From Chryseobacterium jejuense (GTDB lineage Bacteria; Bacteroidota; Bacteroidia; Flavobacteriales; Weeksellaceae), in NCBI RefSeq assembly GCF_017877355.1, contig NZ_JAGIPR010000003.1, positions 124,001 to 188,000 of the forward strand: a stretch of 64,000 bases of DNA, read 5' to 3'. A model generated the notes under the pieces. It had not been told where the DNA came from, searched no databases, and saw only the letters and a list, made by a program, of their open reading frames with translations. This document shows, in pieces, positions 63,608 to 64,000 of the stretch (its first letter is position 1; every line of letters starts with the position of its first letter). Both the position numbers and the translations under genes were made by a program.

Positions 63608-63775
63608 GAAATCGGCAGGTCTCCTGACTTGTAACATCATTTATCTCCTTCCCATGCCTCGCACAGTGGATCTTTTGATAAAGATTTCAGTTACTTACAG
63701 TTGCGCGACAGTCCGTGATTTTCACACGGTTCCCTTTTAATCTGCGGTTATGCAGAACCAGTTTCTGTGATGAAT
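63608..63775 (-). ncRNA. Cobalamin (B12) riboswitch
   Basis: Minus-strand sequence has, in order, GGTTCTGCATAACCGC, AAAAGGGAACCGTGTG, AAAATCACGGACTGTCGC (conserved core), GCAACTGTAAG, CCACTGTGCGAGGCATGGGA, and the B12 box AAGTCAGGAGACCTGCC (63614-63630). These are the diagnostic blocks of the cobalamin riboswitch. No btuB, TonB receptor or cobalamin synthesis gene follows on this strand within the window; the next gene is a thioesterase 128 nt on. No strong intrinsic terminator was found after the B12 box, only TTTCTTAAACAAGAAA (about 63596-63611). Confidence 0.93.
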
Positions 63776-63809
63776 AAGCGTAAACTTTTTCGGTGCAAAA
63801 ATAATGAAT

Positions 63810-64000
63810 TTATTCCGGATTATGATAAATAATCTGGCTGATTACTCTTCCCTTTTTGATAGTCCAAAGAGTAGTATATCTGTATTCCCCTGTACCATTG
63901 ATCATATAAAGGAAAATATTGTCATTGTCCAGAGAAGTTACACCTATATTGTTGAAGTCCATTGTAGGCTGGAACATATTTTTAATAGCTTCTCTCACAA
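63810..64000 (-). CDS. Possible NTF2/SnoaL-like protein (5' end outside window)
   Basis: About 62 C-terminal residues are visible; the frame is open to the window edge, so the gene starts beyond it. The stretch FNNIGVTSLDNDNIFLYMIN, then GTGEYRYTTLWTIKKGRVIS, resembles the last strands of SnoaL-like (NTF2-fold) proteins, which typically end in a strand and short tail. Ends 35 bp before the riboswitch. Too little is visible for a firm assignment. Confidence 0.55.
   Translation of the reverse strand, partial: VREAIKNMFQPTMDFNNIGVTSLDNDNIFLYMINGTGEYRYTTLWTIKKGRVISQIIYHNPE

Noticed and set aside
63531..63740. Plus-strand 69-residue reading frame over the riboswitch
   Set aside because: It is the complement of the conserved riboswitch RNA; codon choices follow RNA structure, not protein.

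Overview
The window is about 36% GC and reads as the chromosome of a flavobacterium in the Weeksellaceae, most like Chryseobacterium or Elizabethkingia. The support is type IX secretion (T9SS) C-terminal sorting domains, -7 elements of the form TAnnTTTG, few Shine-Dalgarno sites, a 646-residue oleate hydratase whose catalytic residues carry the same numbers as the Elizabethkingia enzyme, a PNGase F relative, and small peptides with an MKNLKKL...NGG leader. Genus is inferred from family resemblance; no search was run.

Layout. 1-9715: end of a phage-tail-like (probably contractile injection) locus, with a large structural protein cut by the window edge and four fibre-like paralogues sharing one N-terminal module. 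9796-14704: three complete copies of a promoter/tRNA-Phe/terminator unit, plus an eroded fourth, interleaved with a DUF3472 lipoprotein gene and two class I terpene synthases. 14741-20576: aminolipid acyltransferase, aspartate kinase, fructose-1,6-bisphosphatase, MenC. 20573-21376: three small cysteine-rich double-glycine-leader peptide genes, alternating with duplicated fragments of the menC 3' end. 21858-29379: DUF900 hydrolase, glnS, oleate hydratase with an AraC regulator, MFS transporter. 29468-36778: T9SS metalloprotease, a run of membrane and lipoprotein genes of unknown function with a decayed fragment, a YpdA-like reductase. 36894-43891: rlmB-DUF6263-DUF4834-YfhO-glycosyltransferase run, interrupted by a GIY-YIG nuclease gene flanked by 39-bp inverted repeats, and a DinB-like gene. 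44225-47104: secreted PNGase F-like protein and another exported protein. 47374-55327: MoxR/Bat (aerotolerance-type) operon. 55372-63480: MarC, MenF, a MenI-like thioesterase, an acyltransferase, a PadR-PspC envelope-stress pair, an HD hydrolase and a hotdog thioesterase. The right edge has a cobalamin riboswitch with no evident cobalamin gene behind it.

Most of the window is ordinary housekeeping and envelope biology. The strongest unusual signals are (1) the double-glycine peptide array that carries copies of the menC tail, (2) the triplicated tRNA-Phe units enclosing terpene-synthase cargo, (3) the GIY-YIG gene inside a palindrome-ended element that also has a nuclease-free copy at 18158-18264, and (4) the apparently orphan B12 riboswitch. 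Menaquinone genes (menC, menF, menI-like) are scattered over three places rather than clustered.
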